Positions 40,729 to 49,317 of a stretch of 58,347 nucleotides of DNA are shown one piece after another. The notes beneath the pieces are model-generated. The model searched no databases. It had not been told where the DNA came from and saw only the letters and a program-made list of their open reading frames with translations. The position numbers and the translations under genes were made by a program. Position 1 is the first letter of the stretch; each line of letters starts with the position of its first letter. This stretch comes from Bacteroidaceae bacterium (GTDB lineage Bacteria; Bacteroidota; Bacteroidia; Bacteroidales; Bacteroidaceae), in contig JAFXZY010000022.1 of NCBI GenBank assembly GCA_017541025.1, positions 1 to 58,347 on the forward strand. The letters are read 5' to 3'.

Positions 40729-41544
40729 TCACAAATACTTTATCGGGTTTGTACAAATGCTCGTCTTAAAGAGTGCCAGACTGGGAAAATTGTCCTCTAT
40801 CACACTACGCAGGATGTCCGTTGTGTACTGCTCGCTCTGGTAATGTCCCAACACGCCAATCTGTATCTGTTGGGAGTGGCCAAAGTATTGATGGTAATGC
40901 ATTTCACCCGTCAGAAAGGCGTCTGCTTTCAGTCGGATAGCCTCATCCAACAGGAAATCTCCTGCTCCGCCACAGATAGCCACGCATTGTATGGGGCGCT
41001 GAAGCAACTCGTTGTGCATCAGGCATTCCACGCCAAAGGCCTGCTTCACCCTTTGCAGGAAGACCAACGAATCTTCGCCCTCCGGCAGATAGCCAATCAC
41101 ACCATTGCCTGCCAATACCATTCGTTCTCTTGCGTCAGAGTGCACAGGCACCTTTCTCTGCTGAATCAACTCCACATCCACCAATCCCAAGCGCTCTGCT
41201 ATGGCGTAATTTACACCGTCTATGGCGCTGTCCAGATTGGTGTGGGCGGCGTAGATGTTTATGTCGTTCTGAACGGCTATCCTTACACAGCGCTGCACCA
41301 TATCGGTATCAGAAAGCACTTTCAGGCCTCGGAACAACAGCGGATGATGAGACACAATAAGGTTGCACCCCAACTCTACGGCCTCCTGAATCACTTCTTC
41401 GGTCACGTCAAGGCACAATAAAACCCCTGAGACTTCCGCCTCTGTCAGTCCAACCTGCAAGCCAGCATTATCATAACTTTCCTGCAAGGGCAGAGGCGCG
41501 AAATTTTCAAGGGCGTTCATCACTTCCCGAACTCTCACGCTCAT
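40729..41544 (-). CDS. Nif3-like dinuclear metal-centre protein
   Basis: The start is placed at the ATG at 41544 (MSVRVREVMNALENFAPLPL), because the -7 box TACCTTTG (minus, about 41573-41566) lies just upstream; a frame from 41610 would begin before the promoter. The product has 271 aa. It has the metal-binding motifs SHHPLLFRGL and AAHTNLDSAIDGV of the Nif3/YbgI family, probably a metal-dependent hydrolase or GTP cyclohydrolase I type 2-like protein. The function is unproven. Confidence 0.85.
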   Translation of the reverse strand: MSVRVREVMNALENFAPLPLQESYDNAGLQVGLTEAEVSGVLLCLDVTEEVIQEAVELGCNLIVSHHPLLFRGLKVLSDTDMVQRCVRIAVQNDINIYAAHTNLDSAIDGVNYAIAERLGLVDVELIQQRKVPVHSDARERMVLAGNGVIGYLPEGEDSLVFLQRVKQAFGVECLMHNELLQRPIQCVAICGGAGDFLLDEAIRLKADAFLTGEMHYHQYFGHSQQIQIGVLGHYQSEQYTTDILRSVIEDNFPSLALFKTSICTNPIKYL

Positions 41545-41689
41545 AGTAAGTACGTTTGTTGGGCGCAAAGGTACGCCAAAAGAAAATAAAATCCAAATTT
41601 CTTTTGTCATTTTTCACTCTTCACTCTACACTTTTGACCTTCTGTCGAGCCTGCTCACACTCGGAAATAAAAATAAAAAACATTTTTAT

Positions 41690-41720
41690 TTTGTATTTCT
41701 CTCGGTTTGCGCTATCTTTG
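41690..41720 (+). promoter_or_regulatory. Promoter of the agmatine/glutamine synthetase gene cluster
   Basis: TTTG at 41690-41693, 19 bases of spacing and TATCTTTG at 41713-41720 match the Bacteroidetes consensus. Transcription would start near 41727, 28 bases before the gene. Confidence 0.75.
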
Positions 41721-41754
41721 CAGCCACTTATATATATAAAAGGTAAGAGAACAG

Positions 41755-42930
41755 ATGGCTATACATTTTCAAAGACCCACAACAACAATCACCGACTTGC
41801 TTTTGCAACTCCGTTATGATGAGGAGCACGGACCGGAACTCACAGAAATCCGTTCCACCCATTTGCCTGCCGAATGGTATCCGCAATGTGCTGTTCAGCT
41901 AACATGGCCGCATGCCGGTACCGACTGGGCTCCCGTTCTGAAGGAAGTAACACATTGCTACATCCAGATGGCCATGCAGATTGCCTCTCGCGAGATACTT
42001 CTGATTGTAACACCAGAGCCCGAACAGGTAAAGGCGCTCCTTACAGAGCAGTTACCCAAGCAGGTATGCCAGCAGATTATGTTCTGTCAGATGCCCTCCA
42101 ACGACACTTGGGCTCGCGATCATGGGTTCATTACCTTACTTACCGAGACAGGCACGTGCCTGCTCGACTTCCAATTCAACGGATGGGGCGAGAAGTTTCC
42201 TGCCGAGTTGGACAACCAGATAAACCGGAACCTGATGCAGCAAGGCATTTTCAAGGGTGAGTACGAAGGCCATCTCGATTTCGTTCTCGAAGGCGGCAGC
42301 ATAGAGAGCGACGGTATGGGAACCGTCCTCACTACCAGCCGATGTCTGTTGGCTCCACACAGGAACCAGCCTCTCACACAGGCCGATATCGAGAAGAAGC
42401 TACTCTCTTACCTCCATGCCGAGCGCATCCTCTGGCTCGATCACGGCTATCTGGCCGGCGACGATACGGACAGCCACATAGATACGCTGGCCCGTTTCTG
42501 TCCCAACAACACCATTGCCTACGTTCAATGCACAGATAACGAAGACGAGCACTATGCCGAGTTGAAACTCATGGAGGAGCAGCTACGCACCTTCCGAACC
42601 CTCAGCGGCGAGCCCTATAATCTTATCCCATTGCCAATGGCTCCCAAGAGGTTCGACGAAGACGGTTCCCGCCTGCCTGCCACCTACGCCAATTTCCTTA
42701 TTATCAATAAGGCCGTGCTGATGCCCACATACGGCGATTACGAAACCGACCGTCAGGCACACAGCCAACTGGCCAAAGCGTTCCCCAAGCACGAGATTGT
42801 GGAGATAGACAGTCAGACGCTTATCCTTCAGCACGGCTCCATCCATTGCTCAGCCATGCAGTTCCCGTTAGGAAGCCTCACCCCTACCCTCTCCGAGGAG
42901 AGGGAGAACCAATTAGTGGTTAGAGGTTAG
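41755..42930 (+). CDS. aguA: Agmatine deiminase
   Basis: The 391-aa protein is of the porphyromonas-type peptidylarginine/agmatine deiminase family (WARDHGFITL, LDFVLEGGSIESDGMG, and the catalytic cysteine in HGSIHCSAMQFP). It converts agmatine to N-carbamoylputrescine. The last 20 residues (GSLTPTLSEERENQLVVRG) are encoded by a palindromic repeat insertion (42876-42917) and replace the usual short tail. The next gene encodes the following enzyme. Confidence 0.9.
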   Translation: MAIHFQRPTTTITDLLLQLRYDEEHGPELTEIRSTHLPAEWYPQCAVQLTWPHAGTDWAPVLKEVTHCYIQMAMQIASREILLIVTPEPEQVKALLTEQLPKQVCQQIMFCQMPSNDTWARDHGFITLLTETGTCLLDFQFNGWGEKFPAELDNQINRNLMQQGIFKGEYEGHLDFVLEGGSIESDGMGTVLTTSRCLLAPHRNQPLTQADIEKKLLSYLHAERILWLDHGYLAGDDTDSHIDTLARFCPNNTIAYVQCTDNEDEHYAELKLMEEQLRTFRTLSGEPYNLIPLPMAPKRFDEDGSRLPATYANFLIINKAVLMPTYGDYETDRQAHSQLAKAFPKHEIVEIDSQTLILQHGSIHCSAMQFPLGSLTPTLSEERENQLVVRG

Positions 42931-42959
42931 AGATTGGAAACTCAGAAAAGACAAAAACA

Positions 42960-43838
42960 ATGAAAATAGGAATCATACAGCAAAGTTGCACAGCTGACAC
43001 CGAAGAGAACAAGCAGAAGCTGGCCCGTAATATTGCCGATGTGGCAAAGCAGGGCGCACAGTTAGTGGTGTTGCAGGAGTTGCACAACAGCCTTTATTTC
43101 TGTCAGACCGAGAATGTGGATAACTTCTCTTTGGCTGAGCCTATCCCAGGCCCCAGTACCCAGTTTTATAGCGATTTGGCCCGTCAGCACGGCATAGTGC
43201 TGGTAACCAGCCTCTTTGAGCGCAGGACTGCCGGACTATACCATAATACGGCTGTGGTATTCGAGAAGGACGGCTCCATTGCCGGCAAGTATCGCAAGAT
43301 GCACATCCCCGACGACCCCGCTTATTACGAAAAGTTCTACTTCACGCCCGGCGACTTAGGATTCCATCCCATAAAGACCAGCATAGGTGTACTGGGCGTT
43401 CAGGTCTGCTGGGACCAGTGGTACCCCGAAGGTGCCCGCCTGATGGCCCTCCAGGGAGCCGAATTGCTCATCTACCCTACTGCCATCGGTTACGAAAGCA
43501 GCGATACGCCAGAAGAGCAGGAACGCCAGCGCGAAGCCTGGACAACTGTCCAGCGCGGTCATGCTGTTGCCAACGGCCTGCCTGTGATTGCCGTCAACCG
43601 TGTAGGTCACGAGCCCGACCCCAGCGGACAGACCAACGGCATACAATTCTGGGGCAGCAGCTTCGTGGCCGGTCCTCAGGGCGAGATACTCTATCGCGCT
43701 CCCAAGGACCAGGAAGTTAACATGATAGTAGAGGTAGATGTGCAGCGTTCCGAGAATGTCCGCCGCTGGTGGCCTTTCCTCCGCGACCGCCGCATCGAGG
43801 ATTACAGCGGCCTTACGCAACGCTTCATAGATGAATAA
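42960..43838 (+). CDS. aguB: N-carbamoylputrescine amidase
   Basis: The 292-aa protein of the nitrilase superfamily has the Glu-Lys-Cys triad in VLQELHNS, KYRKMHIPDD and GVQVCWDQWYPE. It hydrolyses N-carbamoylputrescine to putrescine, carbon dioxide and ammonia, the step after AguA. The ammonia released may feed the glutamine synthetase encoded next. Confidence 0.93.
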   Translation: MKIGIIQQSCTADTEENKQKLARNIADVAKQGAQLVVLQELHNSLYFCQTENVDNFSLAEPIPGPSTQFYSDLARQHGIVLVTSLFERRTAGLYHNTAVVFEKDGSIAGKYRKMHIPDDPAYYEKFYFTPGDLGFHPIKTSIGVLGVQVCWDQWYPEGARLMALQGAELLIYPTAIGYESSDTPEEQERQREAWTTVQRGHAVANGLPVIAVNRVGHEPDPSGQTNGIQFWGSSFVAGPQGEILYRAPKDQEVNMIVEVDVQRSENVRRWWPFLRDRRIEDYSGLTQRFIDE

Positions 43839-43859
43839 CAGTAAACAGTAAACAGTAAA
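43839..43859. repeat. CAGTAAA heptad repeat, three copies
   Basis: Three perfect copies of a 7-bp unit fill the short gap between aguB and glnN. The same unit, inverted, appears at 58080-58117. Confidence 0.85.
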
Positions 43860-43864
43860 CATAA

Positions 43865-46057
43865 ATGTCAAGTACACTCAGATTTCAAGTAGTAGGAGAA
43901 GCTTTCAACAAGAAACCCATTCCCGTTCCCAATCGCACGGAACGGCCCAGTGAGTTCTTCGGTAAATATGTATTCAACCGTAAGAAGATGTACCAGTATC
44001 TTCCTGCCAACGTATATAAGAAAATGTGCGCTGTTATGGACAACGGCGAGACCCTGGATCTGGCAACCGCCAATATTGTAGCCGAGGGCATGAAGAAGTG
44101 GGCGATGGAATTAGGCGCCACACATTGCACCCATTGGTTCCAGCCCCTTACAGAGGGAACGGCCGAGAAGCACGACGGCTTTGTGGAACACGACGGCAAG
44201 GGCGGCCTGGTGGAGGAATTCACAGGCAAGCAGCTCGTCCAGCAGGAACCCGATGCCAGCTCTTTCCCCAGCGGCGGCATCCGCTCTACCTTCGAGGCGC
44301 GCGGCTACTCAGCCTGGGACCCGGCAAGCCCCGTATTCGTGGTGGGCGATACGCTGATGATTCCTACCGTCTTCATCTCCTATACGGGCGAGGCACTCGA
44401 CTATAAGGCTCCGCTCAAGAAATCCCTGATGGCCGTCGATAAGGCTGCTACCGCTGTGGCTCAGTACTTCTATCCCGAAGTCAGGAAGGTTATCACCAAT
44501 CTGGGTTGGGAACAGGAGTATTTCCTGGTTGATGAGGACCTCTATGCCGCCCGTCCCGACCTGGTAATGACGGGTCGAACCCTGATGGGACACGACAGCG
44601 CCAAGAACCAGCAGATGGACGACCATTACTTCGGCTCCATCCCCGGTCGTGTTGCTTCTTTCATGAAGGACCTGGAAATCAAGGCCCTCGAACTGGGCAT
44701 TCCCTGCAAGACGCGCCACAACGAGGTGGCTCCCAACCAGTTCGAGCTGGCTCCCATCTTCGAGGAGTGTAACTTGGCCGTCGACCATAATATGTTGCTG
44801 ATGATGCTCATGCGCAAGGTAGCCCGCAAGCACGGCTTCCGCTGCCTGCTGCACGAGAAACCCTTCGGAGGCGTGAACGGAAGCGGCAAGCACAACAACT
44901 GGAGCCTTTCCACCGATACAGGCATTCTCCTGCACGGCCCGGGCAAGACGCCGCTGGACAACCTGCGCTTCGTAACCTTCCTGGTAGAGAGCCTGATGGC
45001 TGTCTACCGTCATAACGGACTCCTCAAGGCCAGCATCATCTCTGCTACCAATGCCCATCGTCTGGGTGCCAACGAGGCGCCTCCAGCCATCATCTCCAGT
45101 TTCCTGGGCAAGCAGCTTTCCGAGTTGCTCGACCATCTGGAGAACGCCACCGACGAGGAGATTATCAACCTCAAGGGCAAGCGCTCGCTCACCCTCGATA
45201 TTCCTCAGATTCCCGAGCTCCTCTTGGATAATACCGACCGCAACCGCACCTCGCCCTTTGCCTTTACGGGTAACCGCTTCGAGTTCCGTGCTGCCGGTTC
45301 GCAGGCCAACTGCGCCGCCTCTATGATTGTCCTCAATACCGCTATGGCCGAGGCGCTGACCCATTTCAAGGAGCGTGTTGACCAGCTTATCCAGAATGGC
45401 ACAGAGCCTATGAAGGCCATCCTGAAGACCGTTCGCGAGGATATCCTGACCTGCAAGCCCATCCGCTTCGACGGCAACGGCTACAGCGAGGAGTGGAAGC
45501 AGGAGGCAGCCCGTCGCGGCCTCGATGTAGAGAACAGCGCACCCCTGATGCTGGACAACTACCTGAAGCCCGACACCATAAAGATGTTCGGCGATATGCA
45601 CGTCCTCTCCGAGGCCGAGCTGGAGGCTCGCACCGAAATCAAGCAGGAGACCTACACCAAGAAGATACAGATCGAGGCACGCATCTTCGGCGACCTCTGC
45701 CTGAACCATATTATCCCCGTAGCCACCAAGTACCAGAGTCAGCTAATAGATAATGTACATAAGGTAAAGGAGATATTCCCCGAACAGACGGCCCTGAAGG
45801 TCAGCGCCAACAATCTGGCACTCATAGAGCGCATCAGCGAGCACAGCAGCTTCATCACAGAGAATGTGGAAGCCCTCATTCAAGCCCGCCGTGTGGCCAA
45901 CAAGATCGAGAGTGTACGCGAGAAAGCCATCGCCTACCACGATACCGTAGCACCGCTCATCGAGAAGATCCGTTATCACATCGACGAGCTGGAGCTTATC
46001 GTAGACGACGAGCTGTGGCCTCTGCCCAAGTATCGCGAGATGCTGTTTATCCGATAA
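43865..46057 (+). CDS. glnN: Glutamine synthetase type III
   Basis: The 730-aa protein has the long GSIII architecture (TFEARGYSAWDPASP, GSGKHNNWSLSTDTG, NRTSPFAFTGNRFEFRAAGS) and a helical C-terminal extension. It is the main glutamine synthetase of Bacteroides-type bacteria and incorporates ammonia into glutamate. It probably shares the promoter at 41690-41720 with the agmatine genes. Its stop codon is immediately adjacent to the stop of the convergent GH43 gene, with no terminator between them. Confidence 0.95.
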   Translation: MSSTLRFQVVGEAFNKKPIPVPNRTERPSEFFGKYVFNRKKMYQYLPANVYKKMCAVMDNGETLDLATANIVAEGMKKWAMELGATHCTHWFQPLTEGTAEKHDGFVEHDGKGGLVEEFTGKQLVQQEPDASSFPSGGIRSTFEARGYSAWDPASPVFVVGDTLMIPTVFISYTGEALDYKAPLKKSLMAVDKAATAVAQYFYPEVRKVITNLGWEQEYFLVDEDLYAARPDLVMTGRTLMGHDSAKNQQMDDHYFGSIPGRVASFMKDLEIKALELGIPCKTRHNEVAPNQFELAPIFEECNLAVDHNMLLMMLMRKVARKHGFRCLLHEKPFGGVNGSGKHNNWSLSTDTGILLHGPGKTPLDNLRFVTFLVESLMAVYRHNGLLKASIISATNAHRLGANEAPPAIISSFLGKQLSELLDHLENATDEEIINLKGKRSLTLDIPQIPELLLDNTDRNRTSPFAFTGNRFEFRAAGSQANCAASMIVLNTAMAEALTHFKERVDQLIQNGTEPMKAILKTVREDILTCKPIRFDGNGYSEEWKQEAARRGLDVENSAPLMLDNYLKPDTIKMFGDMHVLSEAELEARTEIKQETYTKKIQIEARIFGDLCLNHIIPVATKYQSQLIDNVHKVKEIFPEQTALKVSANNLALIERISEHSSFITENVEALIQARRVANKIESVREKAIAYHDTVAPLIEKIRYHIDELELIVDDELWPLPKYREMLFIR

Positions 46058-47188
46058 TTACCACTCATCACGCCAACGTACAACTGGTTTCCCATCCTCA
46101 AATTCTATGGGAAGCCAGATGTATCGTGCGTCTATGGGATGACGAGGACGCCAGATATCAGCCATAAAGATGAGTTGAGAGTTGAGAGATGAGAGTTGAG
46201 AGTCGTTCCCGTTAACGTTTAACACAAAAGTACTCTGTCCGCCGAATGTTATTTCGGCCTTCGGACCCCTGCAGGGATTAGGATGCTGCTTCCAGGGGCC
46301 CCAGATGCTGGGAGCAGAGAACATACGGGCCTCGTTGGGATCCCAGCCCGTACAGCCGCTGGTAATCATCCAGTAAGTCCCATCGTGCTTAAAGATAGCA
46401 GGCGCCTCGTTATGTCCCGCAGGAGCCAGACGCGTATAACGCCCCGTATGGTGCAGGTAATCGCCCGTCAGCTCGGCTATGTGTAGCGTCAGGTTCTCCT
46501 CGCTCGAGAAGATGTGGTAAGCCTTTCCGTCATCGTCCACAAAGAGCGTCATATCGCGCGACATCTGACCGCTGCCGAAGTCACGCTTCACTATCAGGCC
46601 CTCTCCTACTGCCTTACGCCAGGCTGGTGTCCACCACTCCTTAAAGTTAGCCTCGTTCAGCGTATCCACCACAGCCATGGCTTGCTTGTCAAACTCCACA
46701 GGCCAAGTTCCAGCATTGGCCCTCTGGGAATAGAGGAACTTATAAGGTCCTTCGGGTTTGTCGGCCACAGCAACACCATAGCGGGCGGCATTGTACCCCT
46801 GACCCTTCAGTTCCAGGTGGAACCACATGCAGAACTTCCCCGTTACCTTATTATATATAACCTTCGGGCGTTCCAGCACACATCCGCGCTCTATGTCGTG
46901 TCCGCGTTCATCCGTTACGCTCAGCGCCACACCGCAGTTGCGCCAGTGCCTCAGGTCCTTCGAGGCATAGCAAGTCACACCCACCAGAGCGCTACTCGTA
47001 TGTTCTGCCTTGTGTTCGCCGAACCAGTAGTACGTATCGCCGTACTTCATTACACCTCCGCCATGGGCGTTTATGTGGTTCCCGTCCTCATCCGGCCATA
47101 TTTCACCGGAACGGATACCTTGTGCATTAGCACTCACTGTTGCCAGCATACAGGCAGCCAGCATAGTAAAAAAATTCTTTCCTTTCAT
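46058..47188 (-). CDS. Glycoside hydrolase family 43 protein
   Basis: The 376-aa protein has a signal peptide and a five-bladed propeller. The opening DEDGNHINAHGGGVM contains the catalytic base, and the TYWMITSGCTGWDPNEARMF region belongs to the family. It likely acts on arabinan, xylan or galactan side chains. A heptad repeat tract (46165-46210, GAGAGTT-type) is inserted within the coding sequence and encodes QLSSLNSQL in a loop near residue 330. The reading frame is kept. Confidence 0.85.
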   Translation of the reverse strand: MKGKNFFTMLAACMLATVSANAQGIRSGEIWPDEDGNHINAHGGGVMKYGDTYYWFGEHKAEHTSSALVGVTCYASKDLRHWRNCGVALSVTDERGHDIERGCVLERPKVIYNKVTGKFCMWFHLELKGQGYNAARYGVAVADKPEGPYKFLYSQRANAGTWPVEFDKQAMAVVDTLNEANFKEWWTPAWRKAVGEGLIVKRDFGSGQMSRDMTLFVDDDGKAYHIFSSEENLTLHIAELTGDYLHHTGRYTRLAPAGHNEAPAIFKHDGTYWMITSGCTGWDPNEARMFSAPSIWGPWKQHPNPCRGPKAEITFGGQSTFVLNVNGNDSQLSSLNSQLIFMADIWRPRHPIDARYIWLPIEFEDGKPVVRWRDEW

Positions 47189-47204
47189 CGTTTTATTTTT
47201 TAAC

Positions 47205-47396
47205 TCTAATCTCTAAACTCTAAACCGTAAACCGTAAACTCTCTAAACTCTAAACTAAATAAACTGACTCTAATCTCCAAACTCTAAACTCTAAACAGTA
47301 AACCGTAAACAGTAAACAGTAAACCGTAAACTCTCTCAACTCTAAACTAAATAAACTGACTCTAAACTCTCAACTCTAAACTTTAAACTAAACCTA
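47205..47396. repeat. Large heptad tandem repeat region, CTAAACT/GTAAACC type
   Basis: Almost the whole gap between the two glycosidase genes consists of degenerate 7-bp units (CTAAACT, CTAATCT, GTAAACC, GTAAACA) in tandem, with a duplicated larger block. It is the longest tract in the window. Confidence 0.9.
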
Positions 47397-49268
47397 ATGT
47401 CCTACTGTAATCGGCTTAAACCTGAAATTCCCGATATTCCTCAAAGTGGCAGTCCTACCGCTTTGATACCAGAACGTATGACTTCGGCTGAAGTTATCCA
47501 AAGTCTCTGCTGCGTTAGCATCATCTGTCGGCTGCCAGTTCGTCACAAAGACAGGACGCCCGTAACGGAAAGCAATACTCTTCAGCCAGCCCGTCTGAGG
47601 AGCCGTCTGATTGGATGCAAAAGCTATCACGTCACTCAGTTTCCAGGCCAGATAACACAAATCAGCATTCGCTCCGCCTTGATACTCCAAACGGTTCCAG
47701 CCGTTGGTGGTACCATGGAACAAAGCTCTGCGGTAATCAAAATCAGGCGCAAATTCCTGAACCCTGACAACAGGCGTTGCCATCATCGGCTGATTAGGCC
47801 ACTCGTAGCGGCCGTATCGGAAGAGCATCTTCAGAAGTTCTTTCAACCGTTCCGTATCCCTCGATACGGCTCCTGGTTGATAATATAAGTCCCACGCCTG
47901 TATGCGGGCATCCTGATAGTAGTGTCGGATTACATGTCCCACATACCGCGCAAGCTCCTTATCTGCTGCCGTCAGGTCGGCATCCGACAAGAGCGTCGGC
48001 AGGACGGTCATTCCACGAGTATCAGCCATCTTCAGCAAGGAATCGGCCTTTGCATAGAAGCCATTCTCGTTGGAGATATAATCGTTATAGTTCCACTTCA
48101 CGTTCAGACTGTTGAAACCATTCTCTGCCTCGGGCGTATTCAGCCAAGCCAAGGCATCGCTCACACTATCAAACTGTCGCCCTTTCACCGGACCGGGCGA
48201 CATCCAGCGCCAGGCTTTCTGATTCTCCCACCTGTCTGTATATTCGGCTCCGGGATCCACCGGCTTTCCATTGGTGAACCGATAGTTGCGTATCAGCTCT
48301 ATATCGCGGGAATCAATAGGATCTCCGTCAGGGCGCAACAGGTTATGGAACGGGTTCTCGTAAGGGTCGTACGTGGATCGCTCCCAACGGACTGCCCAGT
48401 TACGGTCACAGATATAAAGTCCCCACAGATAGAAATTCACGTTATAGGGCTGGAAATCGGCAAAGGTGCGTGCCAGACCCGAATTGTTCACACGCGTAAG
48501 GCATTCCGTACAGACCAACGGTCGGTTGCTGATGCCCAGCAGATAATCCATCAGCTTGCGCTGGTATTCCTGCGGATGGTCGCTGTCGCCAGCCGCCGAA
48601 TAGTCATGGAAGTTATGGACATCCATCTTCGATTCCACCTCACGGGCATACTTGTGAAGCGGCGTCTCGTTGTTTATCAGGTCACCGCGCCAGAAGATAC
48701 TGGAAGTCAGGGCCTGAACAGGATTCATCTCGAGGCTCCATTCCAGAAAGTGCTCAACGGCTTTCAGCGAAAGAGTAAAGTCGGCATCTCCTGCCGAGAA
48801 GAAGTTCACACAGCCTGGCTCGTTGAACAAGTCCCACATAATGATACGCCGGTCCTTGGCAAAGGCTCCGATAACCTTCTTGGTGTAAACCTCCATCTCC
48901 TTCAGAGCGCCCTCATCCGTTCCGCCAGAAGCAGCGAAAGCCTTGGGGAAAGGCATCGTAAGAACGGGAGAGCATGTAATCCCGTACTTCTCTGCCGTAT
49001 CAACAATACGCTTCAGATTGGCAATCTTCTCTTCAGCTTTGGCACCAGGAATCCAAAAACGCACATTATTGAGCCCTATCTCTTTAGCCTTGCTCAGAAT
49101 CTCATCGAGGGTCATACCTGGATAGGCAGGAATCATTTCGTTGAACCCTTTCACGACGCCAACCCTCTCCTGCCATTTCCATGCTTCCTTCTCGGTCCAC
49201 TGCTTGCGGGCAAAGGAAGGGAATATACAGGCAATCGTCAATACAAATCCTAAAATCCACTTTTTCAT
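47394..49268 (-). CDS. Secreted glycoside hydrolase, clan GH-A, with two TIM-barrel-like halves
   Basis: The 624-aa protein has a signal peptide followed by a GH5-like barrel: WEWQERVGVVKGFNEMIPAY-like entry (actual AWKWQERVGVVKGFNEMI), IIMWDLFNEPG with the acid/base glutamate, and LVCTECLTR with a possible nucleophile. The C-terminal half starts again with AWRWMSPGPVKGRQFDSVSD and resembles a second, diverged barrel without clear catalytic residues (AWDLYYQPGA in place of WDLFNEPG). An internal duplication is likely. Together with the GH43 gene it may degrade plant cell-wall glycans. Confidence 0.75.
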   Translation of the reverse strand: MKKWILGFVLTIACIFPSFARKQWTEKEAWKWQERVGVVKGFNEMIPAYPGMTLDEILSKAKEIGLNNVRFWIPGAKAEEKIANLKRIVDTAEKYGITCSPVLTMPFPKAFAASGGTDEGALKEMEVYTKKVIGAFAKDRRIIMWDLFNEPGCVNFFSAGDADFTLSLKAVEHFLEWSLEMNPVQALTSSIFWRGDLINNETPLHKYAREVESKMDVHNFHDYSAAGDSDHPQEYQRKLMDYLLGISNRPLVCTECLTRVNNSGLARTFADFQPYNVNFYLWGLYICDRNWAVRWERSTYDPYENPFHNLLRPDGDPIDSRDIELIRNYRFTNGKPVDPGAEYTDRWENQKAWRWMSPGPVKGRQFDSVSDALAWLNTPEAENGFNSLNVKWNYNDYISNENGFYAKADSLLKMADTRGMTVLPTLLSDADLTAADKELARYVGHVIRHYYQDARIQAWDLYYQPGAVSRDTERLKELLKMLFRYGRYEWPNQPMMATPVVRVQEFAPDFDYRRALFHGTTNGWNRLEYQGGANADLCYLAWKLSDVIAFASNQTAPQTGWLKSIAFRYGRPVFVTNWQPTDDANAAETLDNFSRSHTFWYQSGRTATLRNIGNFRFKPITVGH

Positions 49269-49317
49269 GATATTCTTCAGTTATAATTGTGTTTCCTTAT
49301 TTGTTTACAAATCACGA

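Noticed and set aside
44309-45709. 466-codon minus-strand frame opposite glutamine synthetase
   Set aside because: Glutamine synthetase III is certain on the plus strand. The antisense frame results from its third-position GC bias.
47922-49253. 443-codon plus-strand frame opposite the GH-A glycosidase
   Set aside because: The minus-strand gene has a signal peptide and glycosidase motifs. The plus frame has none.
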